DNA from: Didymodactylos carnosus
Lineage: Eukaryota; Rotifera; Eurotatoria; Philodinida; Philodinidae
Direction of reading: 5' to 3'
NCBI GenBank assembly: GCA_905250885.1
Contig: CAJNOQ010001972.1
Location: 1 to 27,163, forward strand
Length of the DNA: 27,163 nucleotides
Below the pieces are notes generated by a model. It worked only from the letters and a program-made list of their open reading frames with translations. It was not told the DNA's origin and did not search any database. Made by a program: the position numbers and the translations under genes. Below are positions 1 through 12,400 of the stretch, in pieces (position 1 is the stretch's first letter; every line of letters starts with the position of its first letter).

Positions 1-64
<64 letters not shown>
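1..64. repeat. Poly-C homopolymer at the window edge
   Basis: The first 64 bases are uninterrupted C, followed at once by ordinary AT-rich sequence. No comparable G/C run occurs anywhere else in the window. The reverse complement is poly-G, which two-colour short-read chemistry produces when signal is lost, so an assembly or read artefact at a contig end is the simplest reading. It does not look like a telomere, because no repeat unit is visible. Confidence 0.9.
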
Positions 65-1046
65 TTCTAGCTGAAAAATGTTTTGTGTTGTAATAGAAAA
101 TGTGTGTTTTCTCTTGTTATATTATTCTTTTTATAAATTAAAAGCAATCAACTCATCGAAGAGAAAAAAAACTCATGCCAACTACACTAAACTTTGTTTA
201 GTACTATTAGATGCTTGTTGTGCAATACGAGCAAACAGAATAGTATGGTATCTGTGATGATGACAAATCTATTTGCTCTTGTCTTTAGCGGTGTTTTGAA
301 ACCTTTTTAAATTGTAACAACCGTTCCCTACGAGAAATTTTGTTGATCAGTCGCTGTTGTTCATGTTTCTTTTAGGCACATTCTCTGTAAACTAGCTCCG
401 CAGTAGAAGGGAGGATTTGTGAATAGTTTCTTAAAATCTGTCAATAAAGCACAGAATTCTGAATCATTGTTTCATCCATAAAGTAAGTTGAGAATGCTTA
501 AGAAACATTATATAGCACATTCTTGGTGAAATTGCTGCGGTGCACATCTGCACTGGAAGCTTGCCGTATTGCGTAGTTCTGCTTTCTTGAAAAGTTTAAC
601 TGTTATTCTGGTATGTCGTGCGCATATTTAACATATGATGATAATTTGATTTATAGAAAGTTTCTTTCTTGCAAGAGTTTTTTTCTGGCTTATGTTAGAC
701 CTTTTTGGCAGTGGGTGAGTAGATGCCATGAGAAACTTTCTTACTAATTTTTCATGAAATAAGAATGCAAACTTGCGAGCCCGAAGTACTTACAACAATG
801 CTTGGATCACACAGTAGGAAAAGTCGAAATTTCTATCGTGCTTAGGTATGTAATACTTACTATAGAGAACAAAATGGTACATCATGCTTAGTTCAAGAAT
901 TTTTGATCCTCAGTATGATGTTTGAAGACTTTTTGTCTTCTTGGATTATTCTCCTGCAGTGAAACCAGATGCAACGGTGCACAGAAAAAATACTTCGTTC
1001 GAAAATTAAAGTTTTGAATTGAACGAACAGTGAACAGGTTATAAAT

Positions 1047-1061
1047 CAGCAGCAGCAGCAG
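1047..1061. repeat. (CAG)5 microsatellite
   Basis: Five perfect CAG units in noncoding sequence. Short and unremarkable. Confidence 0.9.
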
Positions 1062-1785
1062 AAGTCTTCGAACAGCCTCACCTTATAGATAAAAAAAGCA
1101 GTAAACTCGTTTGACAGTTTTCTTATTCATGCGCTAAGCTATATTCTTTGCACATTATCTCATTTTGTAATAAACTGAATCTCGTTTATACCTAAAAACG
1201 CTCTTTACTACTGAAAAACCGAATTTTCCACCCGCACACGCTAGTATATGTGTAGTCTGAGCTTCGCATATGCACCATTAGCTTTCCCTCATCGAGATCT
1301 ATTAGATGGTATGCCATACTGATACGTTTCTACCCTTAGCAAACGTTTTTAGAACGATGACCTCGAGGATTATAGTGGTTCTCGAAAACATCCAATATCT
1401 CGACCATCTTAATGGCAGTAATTGACGAGAAATTTTTCTGGCAATCTTCTCATGTACTACAACAAAGTGTACGAGTTAGATTTCTTTTAATCATAAATTT
1501 TCTTTTGCTTACTTTTTTCCTCAAACGGTACAATAAAATTGCAAATCGTCCCTATGTATTTCAATCAACAACATTTTGCAAGAAACAGCATGTTTTTCCA
1601 CCATTTTTCCCTTAGTTGTTAGACACATACTAACTGTTGCTTTTTAATTCATTTGTTTATTCATACAGATACTGTTCAAATTAAATGAAACACGAAAATC
1701 ACACACTACATGCACAACAGAGAGAAAGAAAAAATTACCTCTTTTTTAAAGACAAAACAAAACACATCAAATAATTCAAGAAACA

Positions 1786-1803
1786 AATAATAATAATAAT
1801 AAT
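1786..1803. repeat. (AAT)6 microsatellite
   Basis: Six perfect AAT units in the 3' flank of the Ski-like gene. Confidence 0.9.
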
Positions 1804-2069
1804 CTTAAACATGTAGAGCCGTCCTGCAGCACACAAGGTGAAAAAGGAGACCAAGGAACAACAATAACAAATCTGCTTTTTCTTCCACATTTTTTTGAAA
1901 AACAAAAGATTATATTTGTTTATGGATGTAAAAAGACGAAAAAAAAAGCGTAATCGTAACTAAAACTAGCAGATTTTCAGAAGAAAAGAGCTCGAAATGA
2001 TCGAAAAACTGCAGTAACAATATCAATTTGACTTTTTCTGAGCGCACATCGCTCAATAGTCATCCCTTA

Positions 2070-2075
2070 TTTAAT
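2070..2075 (-). promoter_or_regulatory. Candidate polyadenylation signal (ATTAAA)
   Basis: Read on the minus strand this is ATTAAA, about 520 nt past the stop codon of the Ski-like gene. A canonical AATAAA (plus-strand 1656-1661) lies about 930 nt past the stop. Such hexamers are common in AT-rich DNA, so neither can be chosen without transcript data. Confidence 0.2.
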
Positions 2076-2593
2076 TTTCTACTTCTCGACAAAAAGAAAA
2101 TCTTTCCTGCTGAGTTCACCAAAATGTATGATTTTAGATCAATCAAAAACTGAGCTTTCGGTCTATTGTTCCCATAATCTGCAGTTTCTTGGTGAATGTG
2201 AAAGGCTCGGAATTGACGTTCATTTTGGATCTCTCTCTTAATATTTCTGTTTATCTACTGTTCTGTTCTACACACATCTTTCTTCACTCACTTCGTTCCT
2301 AAACAAAAGGCATACCTGAGATGCGTTAAATAAGAAAAAAAAATGGCACAATACACACAACATATTCATTTTTGTAATCACATGTTAAGGAGAGAGAACG
2401 ATGTCGTTGAGCGGCAAAAAAACAAAATGTTTTCTCTGATTAAGAATACAAATATACACAACATCAACGAAGAATTAAGGCGACGAAAACAATATAATAA
2501 AGCAAAAAAAGGCAAAATTAAATCGATCACAAGAGAGAGGGAGGAGAGGCGGGAACAAAAAAACATACACGCAAAGAAAAGTTTGGCGAAGTT

Positions 2594-3481
2594 TTAGTAT
2601 CCTGATGTGATGGCGTTATCGTGCTCTGTTTTTTCCAGCATAGCAATATCGTCATCAACGTTAATTTCTATCTCATCTTCATTTTTGTCTTTTTCAATAT
2701 CTTCCTGACTCTCTCCAATAAATAGTTCTTGACTTTTTTCCTCTAAATCGTCATCATCAACATTTTCACAGCTGTCTTGATCTTCTTCTTCCATTTGCTT
2801 TTTTTGTTGTTCTTTCAATGAATCAACAATGTCATCTAATTTTTTATGCTGTTGTTTTTTCGTTTCTTTTTCTTTGAGTTGATCATGTTCTTCTTGTGTT
2901 GGAACCGGCAGTAGTGGCGCAGGTGGTGGTGAGCTTGTTTCAACTACTTGTAATGCATCAGTACAACAAAAACATTTTTTATAATATTGTGATTGTTGTT
3001 GCTGTTGCTCAGAAGGCGAATATAAAGATGAATTTGAACTCGAACTTGTTGAATCACTATCATCTTGATGATGTTCATGTCTGTGATGACCATTTGTTGT
3101 TCCCAGTAGTAATCCCAAACGTGATGATAACGATGAATAGTTGCCTGCCGTCGTTACAGGTGAACTAGAGTTAGAATTTGAGCTGTGAGAGGATGAATAA
3201 CATTTTGATCCTGTTGATGTTACTGATGAAGATGTTGTTGTGTCTTTAATGTGTGGAGAATTTGTCTTACTACTATGATGACGATGTTTCACTGTATGAT
3301 TAGATAACTTTTTTGCTGATGTTGTGTATAAATCAATGGACGGATCATGATGAGCTCTTTTTGGTGGCGATGATAATGTCAGTAATTGGTCCATACGATG
3401 TTTTAATGAAAAATTTTCTTGATCAAGTTTTTGTAATTTTATACGTAAATTATCATTCTCATGTTGCAATGAATTTTGACG
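2594..3481 (-). CDS. SKI: Ski-like gene, exon 8: coiled-coil end, low-complexity and acidic tail
   Basis: The terminal exon starts after CATTCTAG and ends at TAA (2594-2596), encoding residues 582-876. The first ~40 residues ([29 protein letters not shown]) continue the coiled coil of exon 7. A Ser/Thr/His-rich stretch, a five-Gln run, a CFCC cluster and a Pro-rich patch follow. A Lys/Gln/Glu-rich segment and about 70 residues dominated by Asp/Glu come last. The acidic tail is unlike the C terminus of vertebrate SKI. Confidence 0.87.
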   Translation of the reverse strand, partial: RQNSLQHENDNLRIKLQKLDQENFSLKHRMDQLLTLSSPPKRAHHDPSIDLYTTSAKKLSNHTVKHRHHSSKTNSPHIKDTTTSSSVTSTGSKCYSSSHSSNSNSSSPVTTAGNYSSLSSRLGLLLGTTNGHHRHEHHQDDSDSTSSSSNSSLYSPSEQQQQQSQYYKKCFCCTDALQVVETSSPPPAPLLPVPTQEEHDQLKEKETKKQQHKKLDDIVDSLKEQQKKQMEEEDQDSCENVDDDDLEEKSQELFIGESQEDIEKDKNEDEIEINVDDDIAMLEKTEHDNAITSGY

Positions 3482-6400
3482 CTAGAATGATGGAGCAAAA
3501 CACAGGTATACAGTTGTTAAGTTTATTAAAGTCTCATACATAATGATATTATTTGTGTTGAAAGCACAATACATTTAATGTTCATGGTTACTTGTAAGTT
3601 TAACTAACCGCTAACCAGAGTTTACAGTCCGTTGCTCTCTCTAGTACAGAGTCTTATAAAACATTCATCAGTTGGGCATTCAACGGCGTTTGAAATTAAA
3701 CAGTATGATCTGTTATCTGTTCTCAGTCTTCATCAATTTCTCCAGCTATAAAATATTCTTATTTATTCATTTCTATTTGCACTTTGTTCGTAGCTAACTA
3801 TTATAATTGTCAAACAAATCGGATAAATGTCCTTAATTTGACATTTTTATTTTTATATTTCTACATGATAGTGCATTTTTTACCCATTTAGTATTTTTCA
3901 ATAAGAAAAAGAAATGAGTCTTTATCACTAAATCAAATTAACCAGAAATAAAACTGCTGTCACCGTACGAAAACAATAGAATTTACTCATAACATTTTTC
4001 CTTGTTAAAAACGAATCCCAAAGAGGCGTCATTTTTCTGGAAATAAATGAAACTTCAATAAAGCTTTTCTCGATCAATAGTTTTCTTGTGATAGCGGAGA
4101 ATAAGCCAAGATACATCTTACAGTTTAACACACAAAATATGATTACATCATTCGTATTCGTTTGAACAGAGTGAAATAGGAGAAAACTAATTGTGATGTT
4201 CCAAATCGAGAAAATTCTCAAGATCTATAACAGTCAACAATTGTTGTTCTGGTATGAAAAATGCCACGGAAAAGGTCAACATCGACGGTCATATTGTAGC
4301 CGCGCGTGATCAACATGTAAAAAAAGTAAAATTTCAATTTTTCACCTTATCTTTCATGTCACGAGAACAATAAAAACTCCTCTTTCCGAAAATACACACA
4401 ATGTATACTGATCACTCTTATGAGGTCGAAGAAAGAGGTCATAAAAAAAATAGAAAAAACAAGTTTTTGCCTGGAACTATATACTATCTCATTATTGTTT
4501 ATGCTTTTTTCTTTTCTTCTGATTTTGTTTTTCATATCCGAAGTTCTGACATTAAAATAATAAATGTTTCTGAAAGAAACTCTTTACCTCATGTAATTCA
4601 ACTTGTGACTGTAATGCTGTATTTAATTTAGCCTGTAATGTCAGTTGTAATTGTGATATGTAATTAATTAATTGTGTACGACTACGTTGGGTAGCAACTG
4701 TTGTCTCAACGACTTGTTTGATACCCTCCACACTAAAATCTAAATAGACAAACAAAACATAAATAGAAGGTGATTAGAAGTTTACACATTATTTACCATT
4801 AAATGAGACGGATGTCGTTGTTGATATCGATGATGTTGCTGATGAACATATGGGATCAGGTGATACGGATCGAGCAACTTTTAGAGAATATTCTTTAGTT
4901 GGCGTAGATACCGGAGAAGATAATTCAATATCTTTCTGTTTTTCATTTCGAATTCTACGAGAAAAAAACAAAAAAATGATAACATATGTCCTACAATTTT
5001 TAGATTATTCTTAATTGCATACTTATTCACATCATTGTTCAACGTTGTTCTAACAATAAGATCGTTATGCACATTTGAAGGATTAATTAATGTTGGTCTA
5101 AAATAAAGAAATAAAATATCATTAAAAAAACTTTTTTCATATAGAATATAAACTGTTTGTTACCTGGGTAATCCAAATGGAGGATATTCTTCTGATTTAT
5201 TCTGACTACTGTTATCTTGTCCTTTTTTAATTAAATTATGACCGAATAATACAGATGCATTTGAAACTGCCGCTGTATTTCCAGACCAATCTGGCAATAA
5301 TTTAAGACGTTTTTCACTTGGATTTGTCGAAGTTACACATTCCTGAATAATAAACAAAATAAAAACATATTAGAAATGAATAATGTGAGAGTTTTTCTGC
5401 ATAAGTCATAATGCAACGTACGATAATTTCATTACCATCTTATCAAATGGGAAAAAAGCACTACAAGACAAATGTACCCATTCTGGAATGATATTTCATT
5501 TTTTAGAAGTCGAGCTTAGCCCGTATGAAGATCAAGATTTAGACTAAAACTGAAAAAATTTCTTATGGTAGTCCACTATTCTAGAGTGGTATACCGCCAT
5601 TCCGAGATGTATTTTTTATCCCTTGATCTTGTCTTACATTAGGTGTTGCTTCCTGATTATGCTCTATATAGAAAACATTTTTACTTAGATTATTACTGTT
5701 ACTAGTATTGTCCTCTCTGTACAAAAACAATTAACACAAAACAATATGACTTTTTCATCAGTAATTCAATGTGAAACAAAAAAAAGTGTCACTTGTCAAT
5801 TCAAATTCATTTTTTTTTTTTATCTTCATTTTATTTTTAATTGATTTTTGAGAAATTAACATGATATTATTAATTTCGAATTATATCATTGAGTTTGAGG
5901 CGTAAATAAGTAGTTTTCAAAATATTTTGTAGATTTTTCTAATAATTACAGATTTTTTCTCTTCTAATATTGTGTCTAGCTAAGAACAAGTGTTGATCGT
6001 CAGTGATTATATTTTAAAAAATGAGTTGTTGATAGTATGTTCAAAACGAATGCCATTGTATCATCATGAGAATTATTTACAATTTTATTATTTATTATTA
6101 TTATTATTATAGATTCTTATGTAATTCTAACTACAAATAGTATTTGTGAAAAGAATATATGAAGGAAAAAAAAAAAAAAAGAACGAAAAAACGTTATTCG
6201 ATTTTATGTTCATCATCGAGAATGCAAGACGTCAAGTATTTATTATTATTATTATTATTATTATACAAAAGGATAGAAAATGAAGAAGAGAATAGAGGCA
6301 ATACATATCGAGAACTATCACATATACATATTCTCTTTTTAATATTAATAGGCAAAAGAGATAAATAAAATAAAACCTATTACATGACAAGACCATTGGC

Positions 6401-9400
6401 CGGACGATAATAAGAATACATTTAACATACAGATATTTACCAATCATGTCAAGGACAAGATTTTCATATATTATATAATTTGATCTATTTGCATATAGGC
6501 TTATATAAGTAACAGCAATATACAATGAACGGAGACTAACAAACGGATAATATTTAGTCAAAATAGAAAAGAAAATAATAGTATCCTAGAAATAAAGTCA
6601 AATAATTTAAAATTACTTTTTATATGTTATTTCTTTCGAGTAAATCTCATATTCAAATTGCACAATGTTTTATATATTTATTGTCACTCAATTCAATTTT
6701 AGAACATTTTACTTGTATGTTATGTTGTTTAGATTGCTTAAAATCAAAATAGAACCTTTTAAAAAGTAAAAAGTTCTCTTGACACTGAAGCCTATGAAAA
6801 CGTTTTTTTTTTTAACTTGAAAAAAAAAAACAGAAAAAAAAATTTATTTATTTATCAATGATATTTACGGTCTGTCTACCTTGAAATTAATCTTTATCTT
6901 GGAATTAAAAGTTATTATTATTAATAATTATTCATTTTTTTCTCGAACAATACAACTTTTTGCATTATTATTATATGTGATAGACTGTCATAAAAATTTC
7001 CTTTCAGAAAGTTACAATTTTTAATTTTGTATCAGTTATATTCTTTTTCATCAACAAAAAAAAATATATATAACATTATTTATGAACGCACAAAACGTTC
7101 AACTTTTTTTCTATTTCTTTAACAACAAAATTCAATATTTGTATTATAAAAATTTCTTCTTTTTTGTTTTTTTATTCTTTTTCACACTGGTACACATTTT
7201 TATAGATAATTTATTTAAGATGGATGAATGTAATAGACTTTCATCAAATTTTATACTAGAAAAATATAATGAAAATTGTCATTCTTCTAAAGCGGGATAA
7301 AGACGAAGAAAAGTAAAAACTATCTCACATATGATCAGTCATTCTAGAAAATCTCGCTATTAAACACAATAATTAAAATAAAAATATATTCTTCTCGCCA
7401 GTACTAACAAGTTCGACGCTATATAATCTTCTTTTTTTTTTAAGACAAGAATCTCTCTTGTAGTCAGTCAATACATAAGATGTTTAGAAACAAATAATAG
7501 AAAACTACATTCTTCTCTCTATACGTTTTAATTAAAAGACATCAAAATCTCATATTTATATTAAAGAGCGAAAACAAGAATAAGAGCTCAGTTTGTTTTT
7601 TCTATCAATACTGTTATTGTTTTGGTATTTATTTTAATCGTAAAAGAGAGAAAAACAAATCATCAATAAAAAAAACATCTGTGCTCTGTATATGCTTGTA
7701 AAATAGTGGCGGTCTTGGAATATATATATTTTTTTTTTTTGGTCGAGGAGAAACAGACCAAAAAAAAACATATTTTTCAACAAATTCGATCCTCCTAGTA
7801 TAGGTACAACTAAACGTATCACAGATGTTTTATCAATTTGAATAACATGCAATTTTTTTCAGCATATGTATTATTTTATGCCATGTTACTCAACAAGTAT
7901 AGACTTTTAAACATTTTTAAATTTTTATCTGTATAATGTTTCATATTCTTAATCAAAACATACATACAACAAGTGAAAGAGTAAAAACAAAGTGGTGTTT
8001 TGTACTCTTTGTCAAAAAATATAAGTGATTTGATACAATCCATTATGTAAAAAAAAAAATCCTAAGAAAGATTATTATAAAGAAAAGAAAAACAACAACT
8101 TACGGACAATGGTCGTTTTTTCCCAGCAATAAATTTTTCTTTAAATAATTCTAATTCTTCTCTAGCTTTATTATCTTCTGTTGAACGAATTTTTAAATAT
8201 GATCGCCAATTATCCGAATTAAAACCCCAATGACATATACGATTTTCTTCGGATTTATGACCATGTGAAACAAATGTTTTAGGTGAAAATATTGCTTGAC
8301 ATGTGTCACATTGTATGCATTCAGCTTGTGGACTAACATATAATGTTGGATATAGTAAACCACAACATTTACCAAAACATTTATGTTGAACTTTAACTAA
8401 AATAAACAATATTTAATAAAAAAAACTGAAAAAATGATTAATCTGATTTTTGTAATTAATATAAATTTGAAACTAATTCTTTGTTCACATGTACATACTT
8501 GAATATAATCTTTCAAATTGATTTGACCATAAATGACCTTTAAATCGTTGTTGTAATAATATTGCACATAATCTTTCAGCATCTGTTTGTGTTATAAGTC
8601 CGCATGATGGTGCATTTAATGGTAAAACTTGTGTAATTTTTAAAATATCTAATTGATCATTTGTACATCGTGAACAATAAATATGAAGTTTTTCACAAGC
8701 TGAATTAATTTCTTGTAATGAAAAATCTTTTAATACCGTATTTAATATTTCAGGTAAACATAAACGTTTTTCACCACCAACAATAAAACATGTAATACGT
8801 TCACCTATAACAAAAAAAAAAATGAATGAATAAAACTTTTTTTTTTACAATAAAAAATTAGACACATGACTATGATAGAAGAAAAAATTCTAGACATACG
8901 TTATAATCTTAAGGTTAAAGTTTTACTCTAACTTAGACCTAAGGAAACTTACGGACACATAAATTGAAGCACCACATACTGTATGTAGCCATGTTGTGAC
9001 AGATTAACCTCTCATAAATATTTCTAGGTCAAAATATTTTTAAACGGACAATATCTAGTGTGCACATGTATAGTTCAACAATTTCATTTTGTTATCATTT
9101 TTTCACACGCGATGTATTGTACTTTGTTAAATAATCTTCAGACCCTTATCTTTCGTGTTATTTTTTTTTTTCATTTTACGTGCATTTTTTTACCGTGTAC
9201 TCAGTATTTGACATTTTTCGATGACACAGAAAAAAGCTAAAAAAAAATAAAATGACGTCTACCATCGAACCATTCTTATCTTTACAATATAGAATGTGCC
9301 AAAATCCTTGACCATTTGAAGAAGAAAAAAAACACACATATTTTGTCTAGTATTTATTTAAATTTGAGGTTTAGCAACGAACAAATGTTATGCTACATTG

Positions 9401-12400
9401 AACGATCTTCGTCTTCTTTTTTTTTTGTTTCTTGAAATTTCATCAACAAAAAAAATGGTGACCAAAGAGATTTCTTTTTTATTAATTTTTTGTTTTATGT
9501 TAACACGACAGGAAGATGTTAACGACAAGATATTTTTTCTGACTGTGAATGTGCAAATGATGTTATTACTATACATAATTTTATCTACTTCGAAATAAAA
9601 ATGTCATATTTCTTCTTCATTAAATTTTACCACCAACTTACATTGTTCATCATTAAACAATCAGTAAAATAAGATTTTTTGATTAATAACTAGTCAAATT
9701 ACCAACCAACGCAAACTATTGCGTATATTTATTATTTTCTTTTCTTCTTCTTTCTTTATATTCTGAATGGATAAATTAGAAATGATAATTTGAGTGCCAT
9801 AACTATTCGACCAGACACTTTTTTCTTCTTTCTTTCATCGTCATGTCAATCAACCAAAAAAACATATTTACAATGCCACAGCAATAAGAAATAAGAACTA
9901 AAAATAGAACCTTACATTTCTAAAGGGAATAAAATACTGTCTGCTTAGTAAAATTGTCTGTAAAATGACTATTCCAATGACAGTAGACTAATATTAAATT
10001 GTTTACACATAGATATTTTCATAATTGAGACGTTTTTTTTTGTTTTTTTTTCTTCTTCTTCTTCATCTGATTATTCTATAATTTTGGTATGAGAAGTTAT
10101 TCTATTTTACTTATAGAATTTTCATTGAATTCTTCTTCATCTCATTTTTGGGAGAAACATAGATAAAAATATTTATAGTATGACGTGTAAAAAAAAAACA
10201 CGTGAGAAAGAGTTTAACAAACAGAATAATAGATAATTGATCAAGGGTTGTCAAAGAAAATTTTTTTTTTCTTTTTTCGTTTCAAAGATAATAAAAAAGA
10301 GAAACAATGAGTTACCATATATGAGTAGTTTTGCACAAACCGATTCGAACATCTTTGTTTATTTTGTAGTAATTGATATCTCTACTCTAAAATCTTTTCT
10401 GTTTTTTTTTTGTTGCTTTGTCCAGTATATAGCAAAAAAAGTGAAATTTATTACGTAATAGATGGAAGAAGAAGAATGACGTTTTTTTTTTTTCTTCTTT
10501 TCGTAACTGTTTGCTTCAATGAAACGAGACTCGACCAACAAAAACATACAGAAAAATGAATGCAAATTTTCCTCGATGTTTATAAGAAGAACAAAAAAAA
10601 GAATGGTAAATAGTCACTTTTATCAGATAAGCTAACATAGGAATCAGACAATATGGAATATTTTTAACAGTGACGCAAAAGTTTCTATTTATTTAGCTTT
10701 AAACACAGGTATTGCGTATTGAATATTTTTTAAACAAGTGACTAATCAATTGTCATATGCACACACACACACACACACACAAGTATATTTTACTATAATT
10801 GTAAATTATATTATTCTAATTGACACACTATGCTTGGAATCCTACTTTTGAACCTACATAAATACGATTGCAAACAGATCTACTCTAGTTTATGCGCATG
10901 AATGCCTCTGATAATAAACGACATAAATCAATAGTATTACGCAAAAAAAAGAAATTGTACCATCATGTGTTCATCATTAGAACGTATCGAAAAGATTTCT
11001 TTCTCTTGCTTCTTGTCAGGTGATGCAATATCAGCTTTATAATCATACAATTGATGATCATCTGTCGCATCTAAATGCACGACAGGATGTTGATATAAAA
11101 ATCTCATATGTTATCATGCATAAAGATAGGAAAAGAATATGAAAAGAGTTTCCAATTCTATGCGATAAGAGTTAGCTAAACAATTTAACAATTTTCGATA
11201 CTATTGTCATCTTTCGATCTTTCTTATATGTTCATGTTATTGTACGTTTTGAAATTCAGTAAAACAAAACAGTACTCTTATGGTATTATGGCTGACGTCT
11301 ATACATTACTCTTTTTACAAGAAAAAAACATAAACTTAGATAGCATAAACATTCCTCAATCAAACTTGAGGGTGTAAAATGTAGTTACTCACTATCACAA
11401 AGAGTTAAAGTATCGTTTATTTAAAAAAATGTCTAAAATATATAAAAATATCAAACTCTACTGGTAATATTTCACCTCCGTTTTTGGTCACGAAAAATTA
11501 TCAGTCCTGGAGGCTACAAAGTGGCTCACTTTTCGATCACGCCTCAAAAAAGATACATCCTAATTAATATATATTACCGAAACTCATACGTACTTTGGAT
11601 GTTGCCTCTGATGTTATTTGATGTTACAAAGCTAATTAGGATGGATTTATATCTTCTTTTGAGAAGATACGCTACTTTTCTAAGTATATCTGCTGACAAA
11701 AATCGAGAGTAAACTATTAGCGTGTATATACCACAAGGTAACTCAAATCAAACATGAAATCTTCTATTGACAAGTAAATTAAATAGAACACCGTACATTT
11801 TTATACTTTAGTTTATATTGGTTACAAAATTAACACCGTTTTACAATCACCAAAAATGTTCAGATTCTGTTACGAAAAAATTCATAACTCCATTCAGACT
11901 CGAAATTCTCAGAAAATATTTGTACATATTTACAAAAAATTTGTTGGACAGAGTACAACAGAATTGTGAAGCTGACAGTCATCTTTACAGTTACAAGTTC
12001 AAGGTTATAACTTTATTCAATTCAAGATCCGAAGATCTTCAGGATCGAAAACTAGAAAATAAATTTTATAAGCTACGCTAATCACCGTTAGGATTAATTC
12101 ATCATTCGATTAAGACACTTACGACACCTGTGGCTTACGGTCACATCAGATTGAATGCATCAGTTCTCTTAACTAATGTATTCCATCACCTACAGAGATT
12201 AGAGGAACATTTTATAAAGATTTGTTAGGTTAGACGAAGGCGTCAAATACCATTGCTGAAAAATTTAATAATCTGGATATAGAAAATACGATCGTAGTTT
12301 GAGAGAGAAAATGTATCTTTGCAAGTTGACATCATACTGCTCATATTTCTTTGTGTTGCTTTTCAAGATGGAAAAGAAACGCCTATGTGACATATAGTAA

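Larger units (their letters stand above)
65..2593. other. Noncoding 3' flank of the Ski-like gene
   Basis: About 2.5 kb with no recognisable coding sequence on either strand. Open stretches are short, A/T-homopolymer-rich and without protein-like composition. It must contain the 3' UTR and polyadenylation site of the minus-strand gene ending at 2594. It also holds a (CAG)5 run (1047-1061) and an (AAT)6 run (1786-1803). Confidence 0.6.
5343..8103 (-). other. Intron 3 of the Ski-like gene
   Basis: 2761 bp between exons 3 and 4, or 2391 plus 295 bp if the candidate exon at 5638-5712 is used. It is very AT-rich, with many A and T homopolymers and two TTA-type microsatellites near 6.1-6.26 kb. 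Apart from the candidate exon I see no gene. Confidence 0.8.

Noticed and set aside
1..64. Telomere end
   Set aside because: Animal telomeres are repeats of a short unit. Here only one base is repeated, so an artefact is more likely.
2343..2597. 84-codon plus-strand open frame
   Set aside because: Lys/Arg/Asn-rich translation of purine-rich 3' flank just past the stop of the Ski-like gene, with no domain.
3928..4221. 97-codon minus-strand open frame in intron 7
   Set aside because: It lies wholly inside an intron between two phase-matched exons, shows no recognised motif, and would add nothing to the coiled coil it interrupts.
6232..6561. 109-codon minus-strand open frame in intron 3
   Set aside because: It is read largely through a TTA-type microsatellite and AT-rich sequence, giving an Ile/Tyr/Leu-rich product. 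No splice or domain support.
7634..7852. Open stretch in intron 3 with a protein-like beginning ([16 protein letters not shown])
   Set aside because: No acceptor precedes it on the minus strand and the rest is homopolymer-derived. Most likely chance.
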